From assembly GCA_023254015.1 (NCBI GenBank), contig JALQYS010000101.1, positions 1 to 5,789 of the forward strand: a stretch of 5,789 nt of DNA, given 5' to 3'. The first letter of the stretch is position 1. Each line of letters begins with the position of its first letter. The translations under genes were made by a program, and so were the position numbers. Positions 1 to 5,776 of this stretch are shown piece by piece. Source of the DNA: Paracoccaceae bacterium. Its GTDB lineage: Bacteria; Pseudomonadota; Alphaproteobacteria; Rhodobacterales; Rhodobacteraceae. A model generated the notes under the pieces. That model was given only the letters and a program-made list of their open reading frames with translations. It was not told where the DNA came from and did no database searches.

Positions 1-1303
1 GGACGAGACCCGCCGGGAGATTTCCGGCGGTGATGTGCTGATCCGCGGCGGAGTGATCGCGGCAGTGGGGCAGGGGATTGCCGCCCCGGGGGCAGAGGTG
101 GTGCAGGCCCGGGGTTGCGTGGTGACGCCGGGTCTCGTGAACACCCATCATCACCTGTATCAGACGCTGACCCGCGCCGTGCCGGGCGGGCAGGATGCGC
201 TGTTGTTCGGCTGGCTGAAAACGCTCTATCCGATCTGGGCCGGCTTTGGCCCGGACGAGATGTTCGTCTCGGCGCAGGTGGGCCTTGCCGAGCTGGCGCT
301 GTCGGGCTGCACGCTGACCTCGGATCATCTTTACCTTTTTCCCAACGGCGCGCGGCTGGATGACACCATCGCGGCCGCGCAGGAGGTCGGGCTGCGGTTC
401 CATCCCACCCGCGGCGCGATGAGCATCGGCGAAAGCGATGGCGGCCTGCCGCCCGATTCTCTGGTGGAGCGCGAGGAGGCGATCCTTGCCGACATGGTGC
501 GTGTGGTGGATGCGCACCATGACCCGCGGGATGGGGCCATGGTGCGCGTGGGCCTTGCCCCTTGTTCGCCGTTTTCCGTCAGCCGCGACCTGATGCGCGA
601 TGCAGCGGTTCTGGCGCGTGACAAGCGGGTGATGCTGCACACCCATCTGGCCGAGAATGACGAGGACATCGCCTATTCGCTGGCGAAATTCGGCTGTCGT
701 CCGGGCCAATATGCCGAGGATCTGGGCTGGACCGGCGATGATGTCTGGCATGCGCATTGCGTGAAGCTGGATGCGGCCGAGATCGATCTTTTCGCGCGGA
801 CCCACACCGGGGTTGCACATTGTCCCTGTTCCAACTGCCGTCTCGGCTCGGGCATTGCGCCGGTTCGGCAGATGCGGGATGCGGGGGTGAAGGTGGGCCT
901 TGGCGTTGACGGCTCGGCCTCGAATGACGCGGGCAATCTGGTGCAGGAGGCCCGGCAAGCCATGCTGTTGCAGCGGGTCGCGCGCGGGGCAGATGCCATG
1001 GGCGCGCGCGAGGCGCTGGAGATTGCCACCCTTGGCGGGGCGCGAGTGCTGGGCCGGACGGATTGCGGCGTTCTGGCACCGGGCAAGCGCGCCGATCTGG
1101 CGATCTGGGACGTCTCGGGTATCGAGGCGGCAGGGGCCTGGGACTGCGTGGCCAGCCTGATCTTTTGCGGCCCGACACGGGTGCGCGATCTTTTCGTCGA
1201 GGGCCGGGCCGTGGTGCGCGACGGCCGCATGGTGACGGTCGACCTGCCCAGGGTGATCGAACGGCAGAACAGTCTGGCCCAGCGCCTTGCCGACAGGGTT
1301 TGA
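1..1303 (+). CDS. 8-oxoguanine deaminase-like amidohydrolase (5' end outside window)
   Basis: This is a metal-dependent amidohydrolase of the guanine deaminase / chlorohydrolase group, best matched to 8-oxoguanine deaminase, which converts 8-oxoguanine to urate plus ammonia in the cytoplasm. The frame is open from base 2 and reads DETRREISGGDVLIRGG, the usual second strand of the N-terminal beta-sandwich, so the true start lies upstream. The GTG at 35 is internal. Visible metal-site motifs are HxH in NTHHHLYQ (His codons 146-148 and 152-154), HTHLAE (His 644-646, followed by the substrate-contacting Glu), WHAHC (His 755-757) and GVDGSASND (Asp 908-910). CPCSNCRLGSGIAP and the HLYQTLTRAVP segment after HxH resemble 8-oxoguanine deaminases more than TrzN/AtzA or cytosine deaminases. 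The C-terminus returns to the sandwich (GKRADLAIWDV, then LFVEGRAVVRDG), so the 3' end is complete. Family assignment is strong. Substrate is inferred from motif resemblance; other aminohydrolase activities remain possible. Confidence 0.88.
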   Translation, partial: DETRREISGGDVLIRGGVIAAVGQGIAAPGAEVVQARGCVVTPGLVNTHHHLYQTLTRAVPGGQDALLFGWLKTLYPIWAGFGPDEMFVSAQVGLAELALSGCTLTSDHLYLFPNGARLDDTIAAAQEVGLRFHPTRGAMSIGESDGGLPPDSLVEREEAILADMVRVVDAHHDPRDGAMVRVGLAPCSPFSVSRDLMRDAAVLARDKRVMLHTHLAENDEDIAYSLAKFGCRPGQYAEDLGWTGDDVWHAHCVKLDAAEIDLFARTHTGVAHCPCSNCRLGSGIAPVRQMRDAGVKVGLGVDGSASNDAGNLVQEARQAMLLQRVARGADAMGAREALEIATLGGARVLGRTDCGVLAPGKRADLAIWDVSGIEAAGAWDCVASLIFCGPTRVRDLFVEGRAVVRDGRMVTVDLPRVIERQNSLAQRLADRV

Positions 1304-1311
1304 CGGCCCGT

Positions 1312-1328
1312 GGCGGCGCCACGCCGCC
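1312..1328 (+). terminator. GC hairpin after amidohydrolase gene, possible terminator
   Basis: A perfect 7-bp stem (GGCGGCG / CGCCGCC) with a three-base loop begins 8 bases after the stop codon. There is no T-run after it, so it is not a classical intrinsic terminator. It may aid termination or protect the 3' end of the mRNA, or be a by-product of GC-rich sequence. Confidence 0.35.
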
Positions 1329-1429
1329 GGGCATGGCCGCCGTGCAACTTGGCGAGCCCAGGTCAGCCGCGCTGGCCTGCGCCGTTCTTGGGTAGGAAAC
1401 CGCCAGCGCGCCTTTCTGACGGCGGCATG

Positions 1430-1468
1430 TTGACACATGTCATTGTTTCAATTTTTTGAATGTATACC
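1430..1468 (+). promoter_or_regulatory. Putative promoter/operator region of the RTX gene
   Basis: This is the only strongly AT-rich patch in the 198-base gap before the RTX gene. It contains a perfect TTGACA (1430-1435), an overlapping dyad TGACA-CA-TGTCA (1431-1442), a TTCAA-TTTT-TTGAA inverted repeat (1447-1460) and TATACC (1463-1468). TTGACA has no good -10 at 16-18 bases; TTGAAT at 1456-1461 is 20 bases away and TATACC 27. The exact sigma-factor elements are therefore uncertain, although a promoter here is likely. The dyad could be a regulator site. A start of transcription in or just after this patch would favour translation from 1502. Confidence 0.4.
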
Positions 1469-1491
1469 ATCTGCAGCGATGGGTTTGGCAT

Positions 1492-1496
1492 GGAGG
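1492..1496 (+). promoter_or_regulatory. Ribosome binding site deciding the RTX gene start
   Basis: GGAGG lies 5 bases before the ATG at 1502. No comparable site precedes the in-frame ATGs at 1460 or 1490; the bases before 1460 are a T-run within the AT-rich promoter-like patch. This supports 1502 as the start. Confidence 0.75.
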
Positions 1497-1501
1497 ATGA
1501 C

Positions 1502-4222
1502 ATGGCGATTTCGGGAACCCCTACGACGGCCGGCGATGATGTGGTGACGATCACGCCGACAGGCTATTACTCGGTGAATGGCGCCGATGGGGTTGATACC
1601 CTGACGCTCAGCTTTGGTAGCCTTGGGGCAGATTTTCAGCACTATTACTACAGCGGCGGCTACTATCGCTTTACCGACGATTTCCTGACCACGGTCGACT
1701 ATATCGGATTCGAGCGGTTCGACCTGACCATGGGCTCGGGCGATGATGTGCTGATCGGCGGCGATCTGGATGACCGTCTGATCGGTGGCGATGGCAATGA
1801 CTGGCTCGGTGGGCGGCTTGGGGCCGACACGATCACCGGCGGCGCCGGGTTGGATCGTTGGGAGGTTGATTACGGCACGGTCGTCGCCAATGTCGAGCTG
1901 ACGCTTTCGGCCAGCGCCACCGCCACCATTGCAGGGACGGGCGCAAGGATTTCCGGCATCGAGGCGGTGACGATGACCACCGGTGTCGGCGCGGATCGCA
2001 TCAACACTGAGGCCCTGGGTGGCAATGACTCCGTTTTCAGCGGCGGGGGCAACGATGTGGTGGCCCTTGGGCGCGGCATCGATCTTGCCAATGGCGGCGA
2101 GGATGAAAGCGGCGAGGATCAGGACATCTTGCAGATGAACTGGTCGGCCATGACCAATCCGACGATGGGGATCAGTCACGCCTATTATTCCGGCGGCTAC
2201 TACCGGTTCAGCAATGGGGTCGACCAGCTGGATTATCTGGGCTTCGAGAGGTTCAACCTGACCGGCGGCGCGGGCCATGACTCGCTTGTCGGCGGCGAAC
2301 TGAACGACACGCTGACCGGCAATCAGGGCAATGACACGCTGGTGGGCGGCCGTGGGGATGACTCCCTTGCCGGCGGCGCGGGCAACGACCTGTGGCGCGC
2401 CGACGTGTCGGATCGCTATTCGCTGACCGTGGTCGACCTTGTCGCCCAGACCACCAACTATGGCACTGTCCTGTCGGGCATCGACCGGCTTGATTATACC
2501 GGCGGCAATGCCGCCGACCGCGTGACCGCCCTGGCCGGCGTGTTCGATGACGTGATCAACACCGGTGCGGGCAACGATATCGTGGTGACCGGCCGCGGGG
2601 TTGACCAGTCGCATGCCGGCGACGGCACGGCTGACAAGCTGGTGATGGACTGGAGCGGCATTGCCAATGACAACCATGGCATCAGCCACGCCTATTATTC
2701 GGGTGGGTATTACCGCTATCAATCGGCCAGCGGCGACCTGCTGGATTATCAGGGCTTTGAAGTTTACGACATGACCGGCGGCGCCGGCAGTGACGCCTTG
2801 GTTGGCGGGGCGATGAATGACACGCTGCGCGGCAACGCCGGCGATGACACCCTCAGCAGCGGCATCGGCGATGCCCTGATCGATGGCGGCGATGGCAATG
2901 ACCTGTGGGTGGCCGACATCTCGGCGCAGGGCAAGGCCGTGTTCAACGCCAAGCTCAGCCAGACGACGGCGCAGGTCGGCGGCATCGGCTTGTCGATCCT
3001 GCGGGTCGAGCAGCTTAGCCTGGCCACCGGCAACGGCGGCGACAACATCAGCACGTCGGGCTATGCGCTGAACGACTGGATCTCGACCTCGGGGGGCGCC
3101 GATACCGTGGACGGCGGGCTGGGCCGTGACACGATGGACGGCGGCCTTGGCACCGACATCCTGAAGCTGAACTATTCCGCGGCCACGTCGGTGGTTTACA
3201 ACGCCTATTACTCGGGCGGCTATTATCGCTATCAACAGGCCGATGGTTCGAACTGGGCCGAATGGATCAACTTCGATCGCTTCAACATCACCGGCGGCAT
3301 CGCCAATGACCGGCTTGACGGCGGCGGGGCGGCCGACACGCTGACCGGCGGGGCGGGCGACGACGTGCTCAACGGTGGGGCCGGCAAGGATGTGATTGCC
3401 GGTCAGGCCGGCAATGACACCTACATCGGCAACTACGCCAGCTTTGCCGGTGCCATCGGCCTGCAACTCAGCGCGACCGGCGGCGGCACCGTCACCGGGC
3501 CGGGCACCAAGCTGACCGGCATCGAGAATGTGAGCCTGACCACCGGCGCCGGCAATGACAACATCAACCTGTCGGCGGCCAAGGGAAATGACGCGGTCTA
3601 TACCGGGATCGGGGATGACGTCATCAACGTCGGCCTCGGCATGAACGAGGTGGTTGATGGCGGCGTGGGGACTGACGTGCTGACCCTGAATGCCGGCATG
3701 GCGACCTCGGGCCTCAGGATGGCCTATTACAGCGGTGGCTACACCCGCATCAACTCGACCGACGGCAAATACATTGCCGACTTCGCCGGGATCGAGCGGC
3801 TGAACCTCACCGGCGGCAAAGGCAGTGACCGGCTTTACGGCTTTGATCTGAACGACACGCTGAGCGGCGGTGCCGGCACCGACTTCCTCAATGGCGGCAA
3901 GGGCAACGACCGCCTGACCGGCGGCGCGGCGGCCGATGCCTTCGTGTTCTCCGATCTGGCCAATGCCGGGCGCGATCTTGTCACCGACGGGGCCAGCGGC
4001 GACCTGATCCGGTTGACCGGGCTGACCCTGGTCGGCAGCGTGCAGGCCGGATCAGGCAGCTCGGCGACCACCGGGCAGGTGTTCGTCAGCGCGGCTTCGG
4101 GTGTCACCACGCTGCAGATCGGGCTTGATTCGACCGCCGGCGCCGATCTGGTGATCGACCTGACCGGCACCTTCGGGGCTGGCAACTTCAGCCTCTCGGG
4201 GTCGGACATCCTCTTCGTCTGA
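1502..4222 (+). CDS. RTX (hemolysin-type calcium-binding repeat) protein, probable type I secretion substrate
   Basis: This 906-residue protein begins MAISGTPTTAGDDVV. It consists almost entirely of glycine/aspartate nonapeptides (GGxGxDxLx), more than twenty in all, such as GGDGNDWL, GGAGDDVL and GGKGNDRL. In the RTX family these bind calcium and fold as parallel beta-rolls outside the cell. There is no N-terminal signal peptide or membrane segment. The last ~95 residues (from 3935) lack the repeats and end SGSDILFV, an acidic residue followed by hydrophobic ones, like many type I secretion signals. No protease, lipase, cadherin or other catalytic domain is visible. Between beta-roll blocks sit short strand-rich linkers, giving nine half-units of ~87 residues. 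The start at 1502 is chosen because GGAGG lies just upstream; 1460 would add 14 residues. No ABC exporter, membrane fusion protein or TolC gene is present, so the exporter must be encoded elsewhere. Family and secretion route are well supported. The function (adhesion, surface layer, matrix, toxin) cannot be told. Confidence 0.9.
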   Translation: MAISGTPTTAGDDVVTITPTGYYSVNGADGVDTLTLSFGSLGADFQHYYYSGGYYRFTDDFLTTVDYIGFERFDLTMGSGDDVLIGGDLDDRLIGGDGNDWLGGRLGADTITGGAGLDRWEVDYGTVVANVELTLSASATATIAGTGARISGIEAVTMTTGVGADRINTEALGGNDSVFSGGGNDVVALGRGIDLANGGEDESGEDQDILQMNWSAMTNPTMGISHAYYSGGYYRFSNGVDQLDYLGFERFNLTGGAGHDSLVGGELNDTLTGNQGNDTLVGGRGDDSLAGGAGNDLWRADVSDRYSLTVVDLVAQTTNYGTVLSGIDRLDYTGGNAADRVTALAGVFDDVINTGAGNDIVVTGRGVDQSHAGDGTADKLVMDWSGIANDNHGISHAYYSGGYYRYQSASGDLLDYQGFEVYDMTGGAGSDALVGGAMNDTLRGNAGDDTLSSGIGDALIDGGDGNDLWVADISAQGKAVFNAKLSQTTAQVGGIGLSILRVEQLSLATGNGGDNISTSGYALNDWISTSGGADTVDGGLGRDTMDGGLGTDILKLNYSAATSVVYNAYYSGGYYRYQQADGSNWAEWINFDRFNITGGIANDRLDGGGAADTLTGGAGDDVLNGGAGKDVIAGQAGNDTYIGNYASFAGAIGLQLSATGGGTVTGPGTKLTGIENVSLTTGAGNDNINLSAAKGNDAVYTGIGDDVINVGLGMNEVVDGGVGTDVLTLNAGMATSGLRMAYYSGGYTRINSTDGKYIADFAGIERLNLTGGKGSDRLYGFDLNDTLSGGAGTDFLNGGKGNDRLTGGAAADAFVFSDLANAGRDLVTDGASGDLIRLTGLTLVGSVQAGSGSSATTGQVFVSAASGVTTLQIGLDSTAGADLVIDLTGTFGAGNFSLSGSDILFV
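1595..3934 (+). repeat. Alternating A/B super-repeat array within the RTX gene (4.5 modules of ~173 codons)
   Basis: The coding sequence is a direct array of modules starting at 1595, 2123, 2633, 3155 and 3674 (176, 170, 174 and 173 codons, then an 87-codon half module). Each full module splits into half-unit A (starts as above) and half-unit B (starts 1853, 2387, 2900, 3416). All nine half-units begin with Asp plus a short strand (e.g. DILQMNWS, DLWRADVS, DTYIGNYA), then a linker, then three or four RTX turns. A half-units carry YYSGGYYR at 1646-1669, 2183-2206, 2693-2716 and 3206-3229, and YYSGGYTR at 3725-3748. This is followed by a (G)(F/I)ER(F/L)NLTGG-like segment. B half-units carry an LTLSxTA...GTGxxLSGIExVxLTTG-like linker instead. 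Spacing between the tyrosine motifs is 537, 510, 513 and 519 bases. Confidence 0.85.
3935..4222 (+). other. C-terminal non-repeat domain with putative type I secretion signal
   Basis: This region encodes the last 95 residues of the RTX protein. It starts DAFVFSDLANAGRD, the transition common after the last beta-roll of serralysin-type C-termini. It continues with a Ser/Thr/Gly/Val-rich, strand-forming stretch and ends in Asp followed by four hydrophobic residues (DILFV). Type I signals are uncleaved and poorly conserved, so this rests on position, composition and the ending. Confidence 0.6.
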
Positions 4223-4223
4223 T

Positions 4224-4242
4224 CCTTGCAGGCGCTGCAAGG
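4224..4242 (+). terminator. Hairpin immediately after the RTX stop codon
   Basis: A perfect 8-bp stem, CCTTGCAG / CTGCAAGG with loop GCG, starts one base after the TGA. It lacks a T-tract. It sits 9 bases before the canonical terminator and may stabilise the 3' end of a long mRNA or act as the first of two tandem terminators. Confidence 0.45.
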
Positions 4243-4251
4243 CAATGGCAG

Positions 4252-4275
4252 GGGCCGGGGTTTCCCGGCCCTTTT
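4252..4275 (+). terminator. Rho-independent terminator of the RTX gene
   Basis: A perfect 8-bp GC stem GGGCCGGG / CCCGGCCC with a GTTT loop is followed directly by TTTT (4272-4275). It lies 29 bases after the RTX stop codon. This is a classical intrinsic terminator on the + strand and separates the RTX gene from the argD region. Confidence 0.8.
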
Positions 4276-4338
4276 CCCATCTGCGGCGGCATTTCGGCAA
4301 CGCCTGTGGCCAAACCGCAGCTTCCCCGCCTTTGGCTT

Positions 4339-4367
4339 TTGCGCATGGCCACCTCAGGCGTTATGAA
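4339..4367 (+). promoter_or_regulatory. Candidate promoter upstream of argD
   Basis: TTGCGC (4339-4344) and TATGAA (4362-4367) are separated by 17 bases, a permitted sigma-70 spacing. The -10 matches consensus at 4 of 6 positions and the -35 at 3 of 6. It follows the RTX terminator, where an argD promoter is expected. If used, transcription would begin near 4374, making the small ORF at 4374 leaderless and giving argD an approximately 155-base leader. The rest of 4276-4338 shows nothing I can support. Confidence 0.3.
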
Positions 4368-4373
4368 GGCGGC

Positions 4374-4430
4374 ATGATCGCCCACGGAACCATTTTCCGC
4401 CTGCCCCGACGCCGACGCCTCACCGCGTAA
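4374..4430 (+). CDS. Candidate Arg-rich leader peptide upstream of argD
   Basis: This is an 18-residue ORF, MIAHGTIFRLPRRRRLTA, ending in TAA. It contains five arginines, four of them consecutive (codons 4407-4418: CGA CGC CGA CGC). It lies 101 bases before the start of an arginine biosynthesis gene, the arrangement expected of a leader peptide that senses charged tRNA-Arg. GAAGG at 4365-4369 could be its ribosome binding site, with a short 4-base spacer, but it overlaps the candidate -10. If that promoter is right, the ORF would be read as a leaderless start. Against this, Arg codons are common by chance in GC-rich DNA, and the Arg run is a simple tandem CGACGC repeat. I do not recognise a family. 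Existence as a translated gene is unproven. Confidence 0.25.
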   Translation: MIAHGTIFRLPRRRRLTA

Positions 4431-4444
4431 GCGCCCGATCAGCC

Positions 4445-4459
4445 GTGGCCAAAGGCCAC
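4445..4459 (+). promoter_or_regulatory. Hairpin in the argD leader
   Basis: This is a 6-bp stem GTGGCC / GGCCAC with an AAA loop, 14 bases after the small Arg-rich ORF. Its right arm, AAGGCCA (4452-4458), can alternatively pair with TGGCCTT at 4506-4512 next to the argD ribosome binding site, so it could be part of a switch. It may also be a simple stem. Confidence 0.3.
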
Positions 4460-4508
4460 CCGCGCCCTTCCAGCATTGACCTTTCGTTCCGGCCTTGGCA
4501 TCCCTTGG

Positions 4509-4523
4509 CCTTCCCTGAAGGAA
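4509..4523 (+). promoter_or_regulatory. argD ribosome binding site, within a possible masking stem
   Basis: GAAGGAA (4517-4523) precedes the ATG at 4532 by 8 bases and defines the argD start. The preceding CCTTC (4509-4513) is complementary to GAAGG (4517-4521) with a 3-base loop, so the site could be sequestered in the mRNA. The ribosome binding site is well supported; the masking stem is short and inferential. Confidence 0.65.
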
Positions 4524-4531
4524 CCCTGCCC

Positions 4532-5698
4532 ATGATTTCCGCCGTTCTGCCCACCTACAACCGTGCCCCCCTTGCCTTTGTCTCAGGCACGGGCAGCTGG
4601 CTGACCGCCGAGGATGGCAGCCGATACCTTGATCTTGGCGCAGGCATCGCGGTGAACGCGCTGGGCCACGCCCACCCCGCTCTGGTGCAGGCGCTGACCG
4701 ATCAGGCGCAAAAGCTCTGGCATGTGTCCAACGTCTACCGCATCCCCGAACAGGAGCGTCTGGCCGAGATGCTGGTGGACCGCACCTTTGCCGATACGGT
4801 GTTCTTCACCAATTCGGGCACCGAGACGGCCGAACTCGCCATCAAGATGGCGCGCAAATACCATTATGACAAAGGTCAGCCGCGGGCCGAGATCATCGCG
4901 TTCGAAGGGGCCTTCCATGGCCGCTCCACCGGGGCCATCGCGGCGGCCGGTTCCGAAAAAATGGTCAAGGGCTTTGGCCCCTTGATGCCCGGCTTTACCC
5001 ATCTGCCCTTTGGCGACCATGAGGCGCTGAAAGCGGCCATCTCCGACAAGACCTGCGCCGTCATTATTGAACCCATTCAGGGCGAAGGGGGCATCCGCAC
5101 GCTGCCCGACGCCTGCCTGAAAGGGTTGCGCGACCTTTGCGACCAGCACGGTGCCTTGTTGATCTTTGACGAGGTGCAATGTGGCGTGGGCCGCACCGGC
5201 AAACTCTTCGCCCATGAATGGGCCGGCGTTGCCCCCGATATCATGATGGTCGCCAAAGGCATCGGTGGGGGCTTCCCGCTTGGCGCGCTTTTGGCCACCG
5301 AAAACGCGGCCTCGGGCATGGTTGCGGGCACCCATGGCTCCACCTATGGCGGCAACCCCTTGGGCTGTGCCGTGGGGGCCAAGGTGATGCAGATCGTCTC
5401 GGACGACGCCTTCTTGGCCGAGGTGAACCGCAAGGGCGGCCTGTTCCGGCAGGGGCTTGAATCGCTCGTCGCGCGCCATCCCACCGTCTATGAGGCTGTG
5501 CGCGGCCAAGGCTTGATGCTGGGGTTGAAGTGCCGGGCGACCAACACCGACGTGGTGAAGGCAAACTACGATCAGAACCTGCTGACCGTCGCCGCCGCCG
5601 ACAACGTCATCCGGCTGTTGCCCGCCCTTAACATTCCTGACGAAGACATCGCCGACGCGCTGGCCCGCCTTGATGCCGCGGCAGCCAGCCTCTCCTGA
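4532..5698 (+). CDS. argD: Acetylornithine aminotransferase
   Basis: This is a complete 388-residue class III PLP-dependent aminotransferase. In arginine biosynthesis ArgD interconverts N-acetylglutamate semialdehyde and N-acetylornithine, with glutamate as amino donor, in the cytoplasm; many ArgD enzymes also serve in lysine biosynthesis. Visible landmarks are GAGIAVNALGHAHP near residue 37, the cofactor phosphate loop NSGTETAELA (S95-T97), FHGRSTGA (F128-H129), EPIQGEGG (180-187), IFDEVQCGVGRTG (D213, expected to contact the pyridine nitrogen), AKGIGGGFPLGA (K242, the Schiff-base lysine) and HGSTYGGNP (T271). Length fits bacterial ArgD. The start at 4532 is preferred over an in-frame GTG at 4445 because of the ribosome binding site and because MISAVLPTYNRAPLAFV matches the usual ArgD N-terminus. 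A probable argF start follows 78 bases later, an arrangement typical of alphaproteobacteria, which argues against the related succinylornithine or GABA aminotransferases. Confidence 0.93.
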   Translation: MISAVLPTYNRAPLAFVSGTGSWLTAEDGSRYLDLGAGIAVNALGHAHPALVQALTDQAQKLWHVSNVYRIPEQERLAEMLVDRTFADTVFFTNSGTETAELAIKMARKYHYDKGQPRAEIIAFEGAFHGRSTGAIAAAGSEKMVKGFGPLMPGFTHLPFGDHEALKAAISDKTCAVIIEPIQGEGGIRTLPDACLKGLRDLCDQHGALLIFDEVQCGVGRTGKLFAHEWAGVAPDIMMVAKGIGGGFPLGALLATENAASGMVAGTHGSTYGGNPLGCAVGAKVMQIVSDDAFLAEVNRKGGLFRQGLESLVARHPTVYEAVRGQGLMLGLKCRATNTDVVKANYDQNLLTVAAADNVIRLLPALNIPDEDIADALARLDAAAASLS

Positions 5699-5732
5699 TC
5701 CCTTTATCTTGGTCCAAATATCCCACGGGGGT

Positions 5733-5753
5733 GCGGGGGTGTGAAACCCCCGC
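5733..5753 (+). repeat. Strong hairpin in the argD-argF spacer
   Basis: A perfect 8-bp stem GCGGGGGT / ACCCCCGC with loop GTGAA is preceded by a TTGGTCCAAATATCCC-type stretch (5709-5724). There is no T-run, so it is unlikely to terminate fully. A partial terminator or mRNA-stabilising role between cotranscribed genes is possible. From memory, similar AAATATCCC plus G-run hairpins recur in Rhodobacterales intergenic regions; this cannot be verified here. Confidence 0.5.
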
Positions 5754-5776
5754 CTGCCTGACCAAAGCGAAACGAT

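Noticed and set aside
35..37. GTG at 35 as the start of the amidohydrolase
   Set aside because: The frame stays open to the window edge, and the residues before it (DETRREISGGD) match the conserved N-terminus of the family, so the start is upstream.
579..1436. Long minus-strand open frames opposite the amidohydrolase gene
   Set aside because: The products are Pro/Arg/Ser-rich, with no domain or ribosome binding site, and overlap a well-supported gene.
1460..1462. ATG at 1460 as the RTX gene start
   Set aside because: It lies inside the AT-rich promoter-like patch without a ribosome binding site, while ATG 1502 has GGAGG five bases upstream.
1448..3466. 672-codon open frame on the minus strand opposite the RTX gene
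   Set aside because: It is the antisense of Gly/Asp-rich repeats, which systematically produces a stop-free Ala/Val/Ile/Gly-rich frame. The translation has no recognisable domain, and its periodicity simply mirrors the RTX repeats.
1595..3934. Regular ~510-base repeats as a CRISPR or noncoding tandem array
   Set aside because: The repeats are in frame, degenerate at DNA level, conserved as protein, and far too long to be CRISPR units.
4281..4320. CTGCGG (4281-4286) and CCGCAG (4315-4320) as a stem
   Set aside because: Only 6 bp with a 28-base loop, which is expected by chance in GC-rich sequence.
4245..4430. 61-codon ORF starting inside the RTX terminator region
   Set aside because: Its start lies at the terminator with no ribosome binding site and the translation is unremarkable. 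Only its last 18 codons (from 4374) have a contextual argument.
4445..4447. GTG at 4445 as the argD start
   Set aside because: It has no ribosome binding site and sits in a hairpin. The extra 29 residues do not resemble ArgD, whereas ATG 4532 has GAAGGAA and the family N-terminus.
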